Assembly: GCA_951799445.1 (NCBI GenBank)
Contig: OX637291.1
Span: 1,056,501 to 1,120,500 of the forward strand
Direction of reading: 5' to 3'
From: Pseudisothecium myosuroides
Lineage: Eukaryota > Streptophyta > Bryopsida > Hypnales > Lembophyllaceae
Length of the DNA stretch: 64,000 nt
This document shows positions 51,997 to 62,645 of the stretch, piece by piece. The number at the start of each line of letters is the position of its first letter. The stretch's first letter is position 1. The notes under the pieces were generated by a model, which was not told where the DNA came from, ran no database searches, and worked only from the letters and a program-made list of their open reading frames with translations. Made by a program: the position numbers and the translations under genes.

Positions 51997-52572
51997 TTAA
52001 CCCTGGAGCGCTCCGACGTCCATTTTCTGGACGATGAACAGATTAGATCCTTGTTTCTGTCTCATTCTTACTTGGATGAAAGTCATCATAATTTTTGGTA
52101 ATACTTTATCAAGTTGTTGTCCTATCCATCGGTTGGATTTGGTGTTACTAGAATATATACATTTCTAAAATTATAAATGTGGAAGTATGTCAAGTGGTCA
52201 ATTTGCATTGACTTTAGTTCAAAATTAGATGTGCAAAAATGAGGTCAAAGATGTAAAGATCACAAAAATTTCAAAAAATCACCACATGAAGAGAACCTTA
52301 TTTCAAATCTATTCCAACAAGTTTTACTCAAAAAATGATAATATTTTACTTGTAATTGAATTTAGAAGGAATTTTGAAATTTTCTTTTCAAAATTTATAG
52401 AAAAAGATTGGTGATAGCATTAGTAGATCTAACCGTATGGATAGAATTTAAAAATCAAAATCTACAGCTTTCATTTGTATACCAATTCCAAAATATTCTT
52501 CCAAATTGTAGTTTATAATGGTTTTTTTCAAATTGTCAATTTTGGAGATGAATCCAGACGTTTAGGGGTTAA
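51997..52572. mobile_element. TTAA element, family B-like, 576 bp
   Basis: Begins TTAACCCTGGAGCGC and ends ACGTTTAGGGGTTAA. The ends fit TTAA plus a C-rich start, and the interior resembles the other family-B copies only in part. It ends 385 bp upstream of the deoxyhypusine synthase ATG. Confidence 0.55.
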
Positions 52573-52879
52573 ACACTCAATCAATTCCATGTAAAATTTC
52601 ATCTTGATTTTTCACCGATTGTAGTCTTTGAATACAATTCCGTCAAAAGTTTGAAGTAAAATTTTGAGTCTCATTCCCATCTCATGAGTTATAGTGTTTA
52701 TGATACCTTACAATAATTTCTAATGTCTCAAAAGGGCCAACCTAACTTGGAATCAAGACTTCCAAATTTGATCTCAAAATACCCAAGACAACATGAAATC
52801 CCTCCTTATTAGAGAACCAAACATCACCTTGTCGCCCTAAACCCCAAACGAACGCCATGCCTTCTTGCCCTGCTCCACT

Positions 52880-52900
52880 AAACCCTAAACCCCTAACCCC
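52880..52900 (+). promoter_or_regulatory. Telobox-type motif upstream of DHS
   Basis: AAACCCTAAACCCCTAACCC lies about 60-75 bases before the ATG. AAACCCTAA is the plant telobox, found in promoters or leaders of many genes of the translation machinery. Confidence 0.6.
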
Positions 52901-52956
52901 TCAACGCCATTCACAGAGATTGTGCAGGAAGATTCCGTTGCTGAAGAATTGCAGCG

Positions 52957-55900
52957 ATGGCGGAGGAGAAACTGCCCTCCGAGGTTGTCAATGCTGTTCT
53001 ACGCAAATCGCTGTTGCCCGATGAGAACACCAAGCCCGTGGCAGGCTACGATTTCAACAATGGCCTCGACCTCGACGCGCTCTTGCGATCCTTCGTTTCC
53101 ACGGGCTTCCAAGCCGCGCACTTGGGCCAGGCCATCGTGGAGGTTAACCGCATGGTCTGGATTTCGCACTCTTGCTCCTTGGAATAATTTTCAATTCAAT
53201 AATTCTGTAGCATTGGTACTTTTGAATGATTCACAATTGCCTTTAGCAGATGATGGAAATCATGTTTTTTTAGATGAATCCGATTTGTAGCTGTGAGTTT
53301 GGAATATCTTTATGAAATTTTAGAAATGGCGGAAGTGAGTGAAGAGAGCGTACCGTGTTGTCTTGAGCTCGGTTAGTAGTACAGTGTAAGTAAGCTTCGT
53401 TGAGGTCTTTTCTGATATATACCAATATTTGCATGTAATCTCATTCTTTGCTGTTCAATTAATTCGCAATTGGATGCAAAATACATAGGGATTTTTAAAC
53501 GTTGCAAATGATGGGAAGTAGGTTTGAGTTTCATGTTGTTGAAAGATTTCTACGAAAAGATGTAATTGAGTGCAGAGAGCGTACGCTGTTGTCCTGAGCT
53601 TCGTTTGATTGAGCTTCTTGGAGCTTTCTTGTTTGATGCATTCCCGACTTTTGTGTTGAGTCTTAAGATGGACTTGATGTTGAGTGCAGCTGGACTGGCG
53701 ATTGAGTGACGATCCCATAGATGAAGAATCGAATGACGATTATAAGGATCCAGAGTATCGGAAAGGAGTCAAGTGCAAAATCTTTCTGGGATGTACGTCC
53801 AACCTCATTTCATCCGGAGTTCGCGAAACCATTCGATTTCTTCTCGAGCACAAAATGGCGAGTTTAGTGTTAGGGTTTAGAGTTTCTGCATTCCTTGATG
53901 CTTCTTTTGGCTCTATTAGGACCCGCCTGCAGCAACCAAGTCCAATTAGAGCTGCATAGGTTGTTTAGGTCCATTTGCTACACTTTTAATTCTATCTTGT
54001 GTAGGCCGCGTTATCTCAAGCCATTGTTTCCTGCATTAATAATTTGCATCCTCTGATCTAGAATGTAATGGCTTGATTACAACACTACTCACAGTCCTCT
54101 GCTAGGTAGGCCCATCTTGCTTCAGAATCTACACTAAGCAAGTAGACAGAAGAAGACAAACTAGTGTAATTGGAAGTGAACTAACCTACCGTGTACTCAC
54201 ACTTGTGAGGTCACTAATGAGGAATTTGGGCTTCAAGTTTGCTTGCTGCTACTTACTTGGTCCAGGCAGATTTGGCATTTCAAACCATTGGTATAAGCCC
54301 AGTTCGTTTGCTTGTTAAAACCCAGGAAATTATGGAAATGAATGACTGTGAATTCATTGCGGGTTAGTTAGTGGGAGGTAGCATTAATTTACTGACACAA
54401 CTTGGGTATTGCGGACATTTAGTGACTAATTCCAGTTAGCCAATTGGCGCTACTTGGTTTGTGCACTGCTTTCAGTGTGTCTGGTTACGGAGTTTTGATT
54501 GAGCGATGGTCTTGCTTTGTGTGCAGGTGGATGTGCTGGTGACCACAGCGGGTGGAATTGAGGAGGATCTGATCAAGTGCTTAGCACCCACTTACATGGG
54601 CGACTTTGCTATGGAAGGGGTTCAGCTTCGGTCCAAAGGTCTGAACCGCATCGGAAATTTATTGGTGCCGAACGACAATTATTGCAAATTTGAGGATTGG
54701 GTTGTACCCATCCTCGACCAGCTTTTAGTTGAGCAAAAGGAGAAGGTTTGTTTTCGCTTCCATCTTTGTCTTTGTGAAGAGATTTGCTCCACTGCTCCCT
54801 ATATGAAGCCTTAAGAGTGTTGAAATTCGAATCTAAGTGCCCCAGTTGCAAATAGAAAGTCCACTTTGGAAGCTACTAGTTGAAGATTCATTAAGGATTT
54901 ATTTCAACTCCTATAGACATGGAAGCAACCCTTATTGTTGGCCATTTGGGGGTTAATACAGCAATACTCATGGTTCCAGAGGATTCACTGAGCCAAATCA
55001 TTTCAAATACTCCCTTTAGGACATTGTTGAGTTGTTTCAAGATGAGCTGGTCATTGGGTCGTTTACGGCTTTGCAATATGTCAGGGTACCTTGTGGACTC
55101 CATCCAAAGTCATAGCCAGACTGGGGAAGGAGATCGATCATGAAGATTCTATATGCTACTGGGCACAGAAGGTGTACTTCTGACCAACATGCACAAGTTC
55201 TCAGATTGTTGAGATGATCAATAGTGTCTTTTTAATGGTGTTGATTTTATGTGTTTACTTTGAGTGAATCTGCACCAGCCAGAGCAACGAGAATTCAGAC
55301 CGCTTGGTTATGATTTCATGATGTCCGTGGGCCATACAAGCGGTTTTCCTTGCGAGTTGTATCTGTCCTCCTGACTCCTTCATACTGTTGGATGCAGAAT
55401 AACGTTCCCATATACTGCCCTGCACTGACTGATGGTTCATTAGGGGATATGATCTACTTCCACTCTTTCCGCAACCCTGGCCTCGTCATCGATATCGTTC
55501 AAGGTAACTGTTTAGCTCTTGACAGGATGGATGAATTCTATTGAATTTGTGAAATTTAATGCATACAAATGATATGAATTCTTGCAAATTTTGGCAGACA
55601 TCAGGGGGATGAACGGTGAAGCAGTGTATTGCACACCTTCTAAAACAGGAGTTATCATTCTAGGGGGTGGCCTCCCCAAACACCACATTTGCAATGCTAA
55701 CCTGATGCGAAATGGAGCCGACTTTGCTGTCTTCATCAATACAGCTCAAGAATACGATGGGAGTGATTCTGGGGCAAGACCCGATGAAGCAGTATCTTGG
55801 GGGAAGATCCGTGGCAGCGCCAATTCTGTCAAGGTAGGCTGTTTTTTTGGCTCTGGATCGTCATTATCATTATCTTCGTCCCTCTCTCCTCGATGCCCTG

Positions 55901-56494
55901 GCTCACCTCTTGATTTGAGTTGTATTATAAACAACTTGGAGTTGATACCAAGTTGAGTTTTGGTACACAACACGAACACTTTGTTCCGACGCTTTACCAC
56001 CTTGCAGTACTCAATTTCTATTGCAATGGGTTTGTCAATGTAATACCTTAAATATTCCGTGTTTCTTTTCATTAAGTTGGTGAATCAATTTGTGGATTTC
56101 AATTTTGATTCTCAGTTTTTTGAACTACTTGAGAGATCATTTTTGACTTGAAATACTTTCAATCTGTTTTCTATAGAATACTCGTATGAACCAGATTTGG
56201 GGACATTGTTGAGCACCTGGCAGAAGATCCAAGAAGATTTCAGATTCGTTAGAGATCAAGACTCTTTTGATTCTGTCCATTTGTTCTGAAAATGTACTTT
56301 CGGGAGCTTGAGGGTTACTTCCCTGATTTTCTGGTTTTTGAACTTTCTAAACTATTCAATCTTGGGTTTGGGTGGCGTTTGGATTCTAGGTTCACTGCGA
56401 TGCTACAATAGCATTTCCCATTTTGGTAGCTCAGACGTTTGCCCCAAGGGTTCAGCTGGAGAACTATAAAAGAAGTGGAGCAGGTTCCAGTTGA
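52957..56494 (+). CDS. DHS: Deoxyhypusine synthase
   Basis: Seven exons (52957-53154, 53690-53857, 54527-54745, 55085-55171, 55398-55503, 55598-55833, 56390-56494) sum to 373 codons, 372 residues, all in phase. The enzyme moves the aminobutyl group of spermidine, with NAD, onto one lysine of eIF5A in the cytosol, the first step of hypusine formation. Family blocks are all present: [56 protein letters not shown] and [17 protein letters not shown]. The catalytic lysine falls at residue 329 (WGK), the same number as in the human enzyme. The intron after EHKM (53858) starts with GC, not GT, and ends GTGCAG at 54526. No GT donor nearby keeps the conserved join KM-VDVLV. Confidence 0.97.
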
Positions 56495-58721
56495 AGCTAA
56501 CGACGGAGAACACCAAGTGGCTCACTGAGAATGCTTCCTACAGGTGAGTCCCGTATGCCTTGGCACTCTTTGAAAATGGTTCCACACTGAAAATTGCACA
56601 ATCGTTTTGAATTTTTGTTCTTCTAGATGCATGTTTCAGGTTTTGCATGATATTTTTCACTACAGATCTTTTATTTTTGTGAATGGCGTGTTTTATCAAC
56701 TGACGCGATTGTTTGGGTGCTATTCATTGCTATGCTTGTGCAGGTCTGAATCGGGGGAATTTCAGTAGCCATATGAGAATGAAAGTGTAGAGTTGAGATG
56801 CATATTACATTTTTGAACTTGATTTCATTTGGGAAATAATCCCTTTTACCACATGGACCACATTTCACACATTGTGTAAGACATTTTTGGTGATAGCACT
56901 CTGAGCATTTTATAGGGTTAAACTGCTCCTTATAAGGGCTGTGGATATTTTGGGTGCCAAGAAAAAAGTTGGCGGAAATTTCATGGATAGGTAGATGCAA
57001 ACAGTGAACAATTCACTGTGATTTAGAATAACTGGATGTCAGAATTACTTTTTGTTTTTGAGAGGTAAAAGCAGTGTTATGTTAAATCTAAAGTGTAGTG
57101 TTCAGCAAGAATAATGAGGCTCTTGATCTACAGCAAAAACTTGAAGTCCTAAATTCTGCCCTTTCGTGAACCAAATTTGACCCCTAAAGATGCATGAAAT
57201 GTCATGGCCAAAGAACACAGAAATATCGTAAAGAGCATCTGAATTGCAAGCAAAATTTGAATTAGAGGAGCGATACATCAGTAAGCATTTTAAATTATAA
57301 GCACCACTTCTGCTACTAGGTCTTACCCCAATCCGCAAAATCCTTCCCAATGTGAAATATGAAGTTCTGAACACAAAACGCAGTCAAGAACTTGTTTCTA
57401 TCGTGGAACCAGGTTACAATGATGCTAATCCAACGCCCTCGTTGAACGCGACAGGTTGAAATTGACTGATAACAGTCCCAGACAGTTAAGACTTCGGAAT
57501 TCGCCTTATGAAATCCAAAGGCCTGCATCACGCATACAGACACACTTGACATTAGCAATTTGGGAGTAGATCACTTGTGAAACTGCCATTCATTTTACGG
57601 CCTCCACATCTCACTAGCATTCGGAGGGTAACACTTCAGCAGATAGTCCTAAACAATAGTTGAGGGCAATTGCGATCCAGAGGGTGCAAATCAAACTAGA
57701 GACTAATTGTGTGAAGAGACATTACCATACACATAACATTCATATACTGCAATGCAATTTAGAGCAAATTCTAGATCACCATCAGTCCTAATAAAGAGAC
57801 TTCCAAGTCCATCAAACTTGAACATTCGTCTGCTTCAACTTCTGGCAGAAACAGTAAATCCAATGCCACACTAAGCGTCGAGTCTCTAGTACTCCCGTTG
57901 CAAAACATAAACCCTAAACCCTAATGCAGAGACGAGAGAGGCAAATCAGCATGGGAATTTTCTACAAATAATCCGTGCAACAATGAGGTGCAAATCGACT
58001 AAATCTCACAAATTGCCCACAATAGATGGAGAGATCCAAACAAGGATACTCACAATACTTGCCATTAAGCTTGTGCAACCTAAAAAAAAGAAAGGGAATG
58101 ATTCAGATTTGCCCGCAATAGATGTTGCAACATTTGGGAAGAAACAGACCTGGCCTTGAACTTAGCTCAAGCTTGGAACCAACTTATAAGAAAAATATTA
58201 AAAAATGTATAACCAATGATTGAAAACTGCAAAGACAAATGAAAAGATAGATAAAAGATATGTATTCTACAAAAAATGTAAAGAACTGTAAGAAAAAAAT
58301 TCTAAATAAATAAGGGAATGAGAAAGAAATGCATTGAGTTTTGTCAAAAATGTCACAATGTCATCATGTGGTGCCCTAAATACACTTCACTACTTCTTTA
58401 TTTATTATTTTAACAAAAGAATCATTCAAAATTACATCTTAGGATGTCTAGATTCTAGATATTGGGTCAACTATACTCATCATACTTTTGAATTTTGATT
58501 GTGTTTTGAAAATAAAAGAAGAAGTTGGCCTTGAATCCAAAGGAGTTATCCTCTAATCGACTTTGAAGTTGGAAGCACAACTTGTGCATTTGAAGAAAAA
58601 AAACTATAGTTATTGCAACTGCAAGTTTCTTTTGAATCTTCACAACCAAAATGTCTTTGTCTTCATTGCCAATCTTAACAACTACCTTTTTTTTTAACTT
58701 TGTATGGTTTGTTTGTTTTTC
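56495..58721. other. DHS 3' flank and intergenic DNA
   Basis: AAACCCTAAACCCTAA at 57909-57924 is a second telobox-type motif and could belong to a promoter in either direction. A minus-strand frame at 57316-57558 begins behind a GTGATGCAG acceptor-like site but shows no family, so I do not call it. Confidence 0.35.
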
Positions 58722-59009
58722 TTAATCCCTAAATGCCCAAGGCCTTTTTTGAACTTCTAGGAATTTGCTCTAAATTGAACAAAAAGCCAACATTTTGATA
58801 AGTTGTATCAATTCTTTTTGAATTGTAACCATACAAATTCAAACTAGACATGTTAGAGGTCACATAGGAAAAGAATATACAACAATATCACTTATGAAAT
58901 GAAAGATTATAATGTTTGAACATGAGGGTGTTAAAACTGCGAAAGTGACTTGAAGTCTTTCAATCCTCTTTTCACATGCCAAATCTAAAAATTACCAAAA
59001 AATATGAGG
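58722..59009. repeat. Fragment of a family-B element
   Basis: Begins CTTAATCCCTAAATGCCCAA, a degenerate family-B left end. No right end is found before the next copy. Confidence 0.4.
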
Positions 59010-59830
59010 TTAACCCCTAAAGGCCCAAGGCCTTTTTTCTGCCAAAAAACACTCAAAACTGCCATTTCTATAGCAAGGAGTAAAAAAAATTGAAAAATGT
59101 TTTTTTTTCACATCTAACCGTAGGATCTTACACTTAACTAGTATAAGAATGTGTGGAAAAAATTTCAGAATTTTTGACCGCTCTGATTGCAAGATATCTG
59201 CGTTTAAAGTAGAAAAAACAAGTATTTCAGCACATTGCGGGACTAGATTTTTTGATTTTAAACATTTTTAATTTAAAATTTTTGCACTACAGAGCTTTGT
59301 GCTTCAAATCTTTATAGTGGGGAATTGAGTTGAGAGTTTAGGAAAAAAAAACATATTCAAAAAAACTTAATTATCATTCCTAAAATATTTATTCAGTAGA
59401 AGTAGGTATGAGATAGAAGGAAAATCTAAAATATTAATATATTTTAGACGGAATTAAAACACACTAATCCCAATGGTGAGATTGTTCTAGCAAGTAAACT
59501 GAACCATGAGAATTTTTTTTTCTTGAAAAATTGCAAAAATAGCATTTAGAAATGACTCCTACAAGTTATTTTTTTCAAGAAGATGCTCTAACTTCCTGAA
59601 AAATAAGAATGTCCATAACTTTCTCATAATAAATCCAAATGAAATGAATCAAAGCTTTTTAGATAGACAAAAATATAATCTATGAGAAAAAAATTATTAA
59701 AAAAAAAATAATCAAATTTTTGCCAAATTTTTTTTGCTGCCTGGACTGCCCAGTTACGAAAAAAAGTAACATATTTGGTCATAACTTTTGCCTCCTATTT
59801 CCAAATGTCCTGAAATTTAGTGCATATGAA
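59010..59830 (-). mobile_element. TTAA element, family B, inverted and end-truncated
   Basis: TTAACCCCTAAAGGCCCAAG at 59010 corresponds to the right end of the copy at 60598-61531, and the similarity runs inverted for about 820 bp, stopping near 59830. About 130 bp of one end are missing. The short minus frame at 59010-59192 and the plus frame at 61305-61754 match because of this, not because they are genes. Confidence 0.75.
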
Positions 59831-59949
59831 GTTACTGCCGCTAAAAATCAAATTTAGCTAACATGGCGTTGTTTCCGAGGTAGCTTATAGTTTCTTAGAA
59901 CTGTTTAGGAGGTTTGTAGCTTGAAAAACTTGGCATTGGATTTGTAGGC

Positions 59950-60121
59950 CTTGGCGCCGAAAATGGTGCATCTCTCCTCAACGGTCCGTATTTATAGTCA
60001 CATGCTTCCAAAGGAAGCACGCAAGGGAGGTGGCAGCATCCTTTCTGAGGCAGCGCTTCTTTTTTCATGGTTGAAACCAGTTAGATGTGATCGTCTTAAA
60101 GTTGCTACAATATATATTCAA
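59950..60121 (+). other. Exon-like open stretch between two inverted TTAA elements
   Basis: An acceptor-like GGATTTGTAG precedes, and a GTAAGG donor follows, an open stretch of about 57 codons containing LAPKMVHLSSTVRIYSHML and SEAALLFSWLKPVRCDRLKV. The composition is unlike the AT-rich surroundings. I do not recognise the protein and find no partner exons. It may be a captured gene fragment. Confidence 0.3.
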
Positions 60122-60167
60122 GTAAGGTATGTGGGAGATATTGTTCATATGTTGATGTAGCCATTGT

Positions 60168-60360
60168 TGTCACCTCAAGCAAGTTAAAATCACCAGACGT
60201 CTTGGATAGGTGGACATATTGGACAATTCGGACGGACCAAACAGGTAATGTGACTACCTCAAAGTAGTCACATCAAGCACGTTCATGGTCATCGGATGTC
60301 TTGGACAAGCAGGCAAATCGGACAATTAAGACAGACAGTCCTTCTAAAGTGACAACTGTA
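60168..60360. repeat. Repeat E, copy 1, with a 10-bp hairpin
   Basis: Two half-units (TCACCAGACGTCTTGGATAG and TCATCGGATGTCTTGGACAA, each followed by a GGACAATT segment) flank the hairpin ATGTGACTAC-CTCAAA-GTAGTCACAT at 60248-60273. Confidence 0.65.
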
Positions 60361-60597
60361 GATGTAGCTTGTACTGACTTTGCTAGTTTGCCTCCGTATC
60401 GGCAAATTAAAATATTGGAATTGACAGAATGGCACAATTGTGCAACACTAGACCATTGAGGAAAGATGCATCATTTTGGCAACAGCTACCATGCTCCAGA
60501 AGGCCATCTGTCAACCTATAGATGAGCTACCTGGTTTAGGGTCCCCTAGAGCCCATTCCCAAATCACCTGACTTGTAATGTTTCCGAGAAGGCGTAG

Positions 60598-61531
60598 TTA
60601 ACCCCTAAAGGACCGGCATGCGTTTTTTGGCCGTATAGAAATTTTGGGCAGGTCCGTGTGACTAGAGATTTTTATATTTTAAGCTGAAATTTTAATAGAA
60701 GGTGGGCGCGAGGAATATCTTTCATATGCACTAAATTTCAGCACATTTGGAAATAGGAGTCAAAAGTTATGGCCAAATATGTTACTTTTTTTTGTAACTG
60801 GGCAGTCCGGGCAGCAAGAAAAATTTGGCAAAAATTTGATTTTTTTTAAAATTTTTTTTTTTCTTGTAGATTATATTTTTGTCTATCTGGAAAGCTTTGA
60901 TTCATTTCATTTGGATTTGTTATGAGAAGTTACGGACATTCTTGTTTCTTGGGCAGTTAGAGCATCTTCTTGAAAAAAATAACTTGTAGGATTCATTTCT
61001 AAATGCAATTTTTGCAATTTTTCAAAAAAAATAAATTCTCATGGTTTAATTTACTTGCTAGGACAATCTCACCATTGGGATTAGTGTATTTTAATTCCAT
61101 CTAAAATATATTAATGTTTTAGATTTTCCTTCTATCTCGTACCTACTTCTACTTAATAAATTTTTTAAGAATGATAATTAAGTTTTTTTTTGAATACTTT
61201 TTTTTCTTGGACTCTCAACTCAATTCTCCACTATAAAGATTTAAAGCACAAAACTCTGTAGTGCAAAAATTTTAAGTGAAAAATGTTTAAAGTCGAAAAA
61301 TCTAGTGCCGCAATGTGCTGAAATACTTGTTTTTTCCACTTTAAACGCAGATATCGTGCAATCTGAGCGGTCAAAAATTTTGAAATATTTTCCACACATT
61401 ATCATACTAGTAAGGTGTAAGATCCTACGATTAGATGTGCAAAAAAAACATTTTTCATTTTTTTTTAATCCTTGCTATAGAAATGGCAGTTTTGATGGTT
61501 TTTTGGCAGAAAAAAGGCCTTTACGGGTTAA
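60598..61531. mobile_element. TTAA element, family B, 934 bp
   Basis: Begins TTAACCCCTAAAGGACCGG and ends AGGCCTTTACGGGTTAA. Length and interior agree with 34743-35677 and 39176-40108. Non-coding. Confidence 0.75.
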
Positions 61532-61571
61532 CATGTCTAGATTGATAATCTTGCCTCCGCTATCCTCATTT

Positions 61572-62373
61572 TCATCCAAACGTGGTGGGCAAGTACTTAA
61601 CAACACCACTAACAAAATCCCACAATGCCTCCATGCTCCCAAGTGTCTCAAGTTTGACATCACTACCTGTAAAATAATTAAATACAATTATGCAAGTAAG
61701 TTCTATAAAAGAACTCAAGTTCTGCACGATTTAGTCCAGCTAGAAATAAGATAAATAACAAATACTTAGATTCTTTTTTTAATTCTAAAAAATTCAGCAC
61801 CATTAATCTGAATTACTTAAAATTGAAATTGAAAAGAGTATTAACTCACCACCTGTGCAATAAATTGCCACTCCTCCATGCTCCATGTCCGTGATCAATT
61901 GAATAAAAGGAAAGTGGGATTCATTAGCCCACACGTAAAACTTGACCTCAGCCTGACGCAATCCCCTCTACGACAATTTCTACCCCCAATATCGCACCAC
62001 CAATATCACACCACCGTTGATGAGAGATTGATAGCGCCTCACAGATAGCACTAAATCATTCTTGGCAGCAACAAGAAATTTAGCATTAGTAAATGTAACT
62101 TTAAATGCAGGACCAGTTGCATCATTCCATATAACATCCCGGCTTTTACTCGTCATCCTCTTGAATTCATGGATATACTCGTCTTTGTGCAATAACTCAT
62201 AGGTGTCCCCATCCCTGCACAACATTTAAACAATGCTCAACATTACTTGCAGTTTCTATCAAAATTGTTGAAACAAAAAGTCTAGCCACCTAGCCTTGAA
62301 AAGATTACGTGGGACACGACAAGATATGCTTACCAGAAAGACTCTCCACCTTCAGTCTCAGCTCCAAGCAACA
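61572..62373 (-). CDS. Unrecognised multi-exon protein, 3' exons
   Basis: Four minus-strand exons fit by phase: 62373-62334 (40 nt, LLGAETEGGESF), 62214-62010 (DGDTYELLHKDEY and FTNAKFLVAAKNDLVLSVRR), 61952-61850 (AEVKFYVWANESHFPF and MEHGGVAIYCTG, GTGAGT donor) and 61666-61572 (SDVKLETLGSMEALWDFV, ends YLPTTFG, TGA). The joins TG|G, GGT|GCT and G|GT all keep frame, though the intron 61953-62009 is only 57 nt. The codon use and amino acid mix look like a soluble protein of about 150 residues or more. I find no start exon upstream, where repeat E begins within 90 bases, so the gene may be cut off by it or its first exon may lie further away. I do not recognise the family. Confidence 0.5.
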
Positions 62374-62454
62374 CTTTTAGTCATGACGTAGACAAAAGTG
62401 TATACACACGTATATATACTCTGCTGCAGGGCGTTTGAAAAGAATCCTGGCACC

Positions 62455-62645
62455 ATCGTTGTCACATTGGGTGACTTAGGATCACCGGACGTCCTAGATG
62501 AGCAAACATTTTGAACAATTCAAACAGAATAGACAGACAATGTGACTACCTTAAAGTAGTCACATTGGGCGGTTTAGGGTCACTGGGCGTTCCGGATAGG
62601 CAGACATATTGGACAGTTCAGATGGACAGTCCGCCCAAGATGACA
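62455..62645. repeat. Repeat E, copy 2
   Basis: Same layout as 60168-60360: half-units beginning near TCACCGGACGTCCTAGATGA and TCACTGGGCGTTCCGGATAG around the hairpin ATGTGACTAC-CTTAAA-GTAGTCACAT (62540-62565). Diverged by point changes but with the stem intact. Confidence 0.65.

Noticed and set aside
57316..57558. Possible exon with acceptor-like GTGATGCAG near a telobox
   Set aside because: The translated product has no recognisable features and I could not join it to another exon in frame.
61305..61754. 149-codon plus-strand frame
   Set aside because: Its left part is family-B element sequence (shared with 59010-59192) and its right part is antisense to the last exon of the minus-strand gene.
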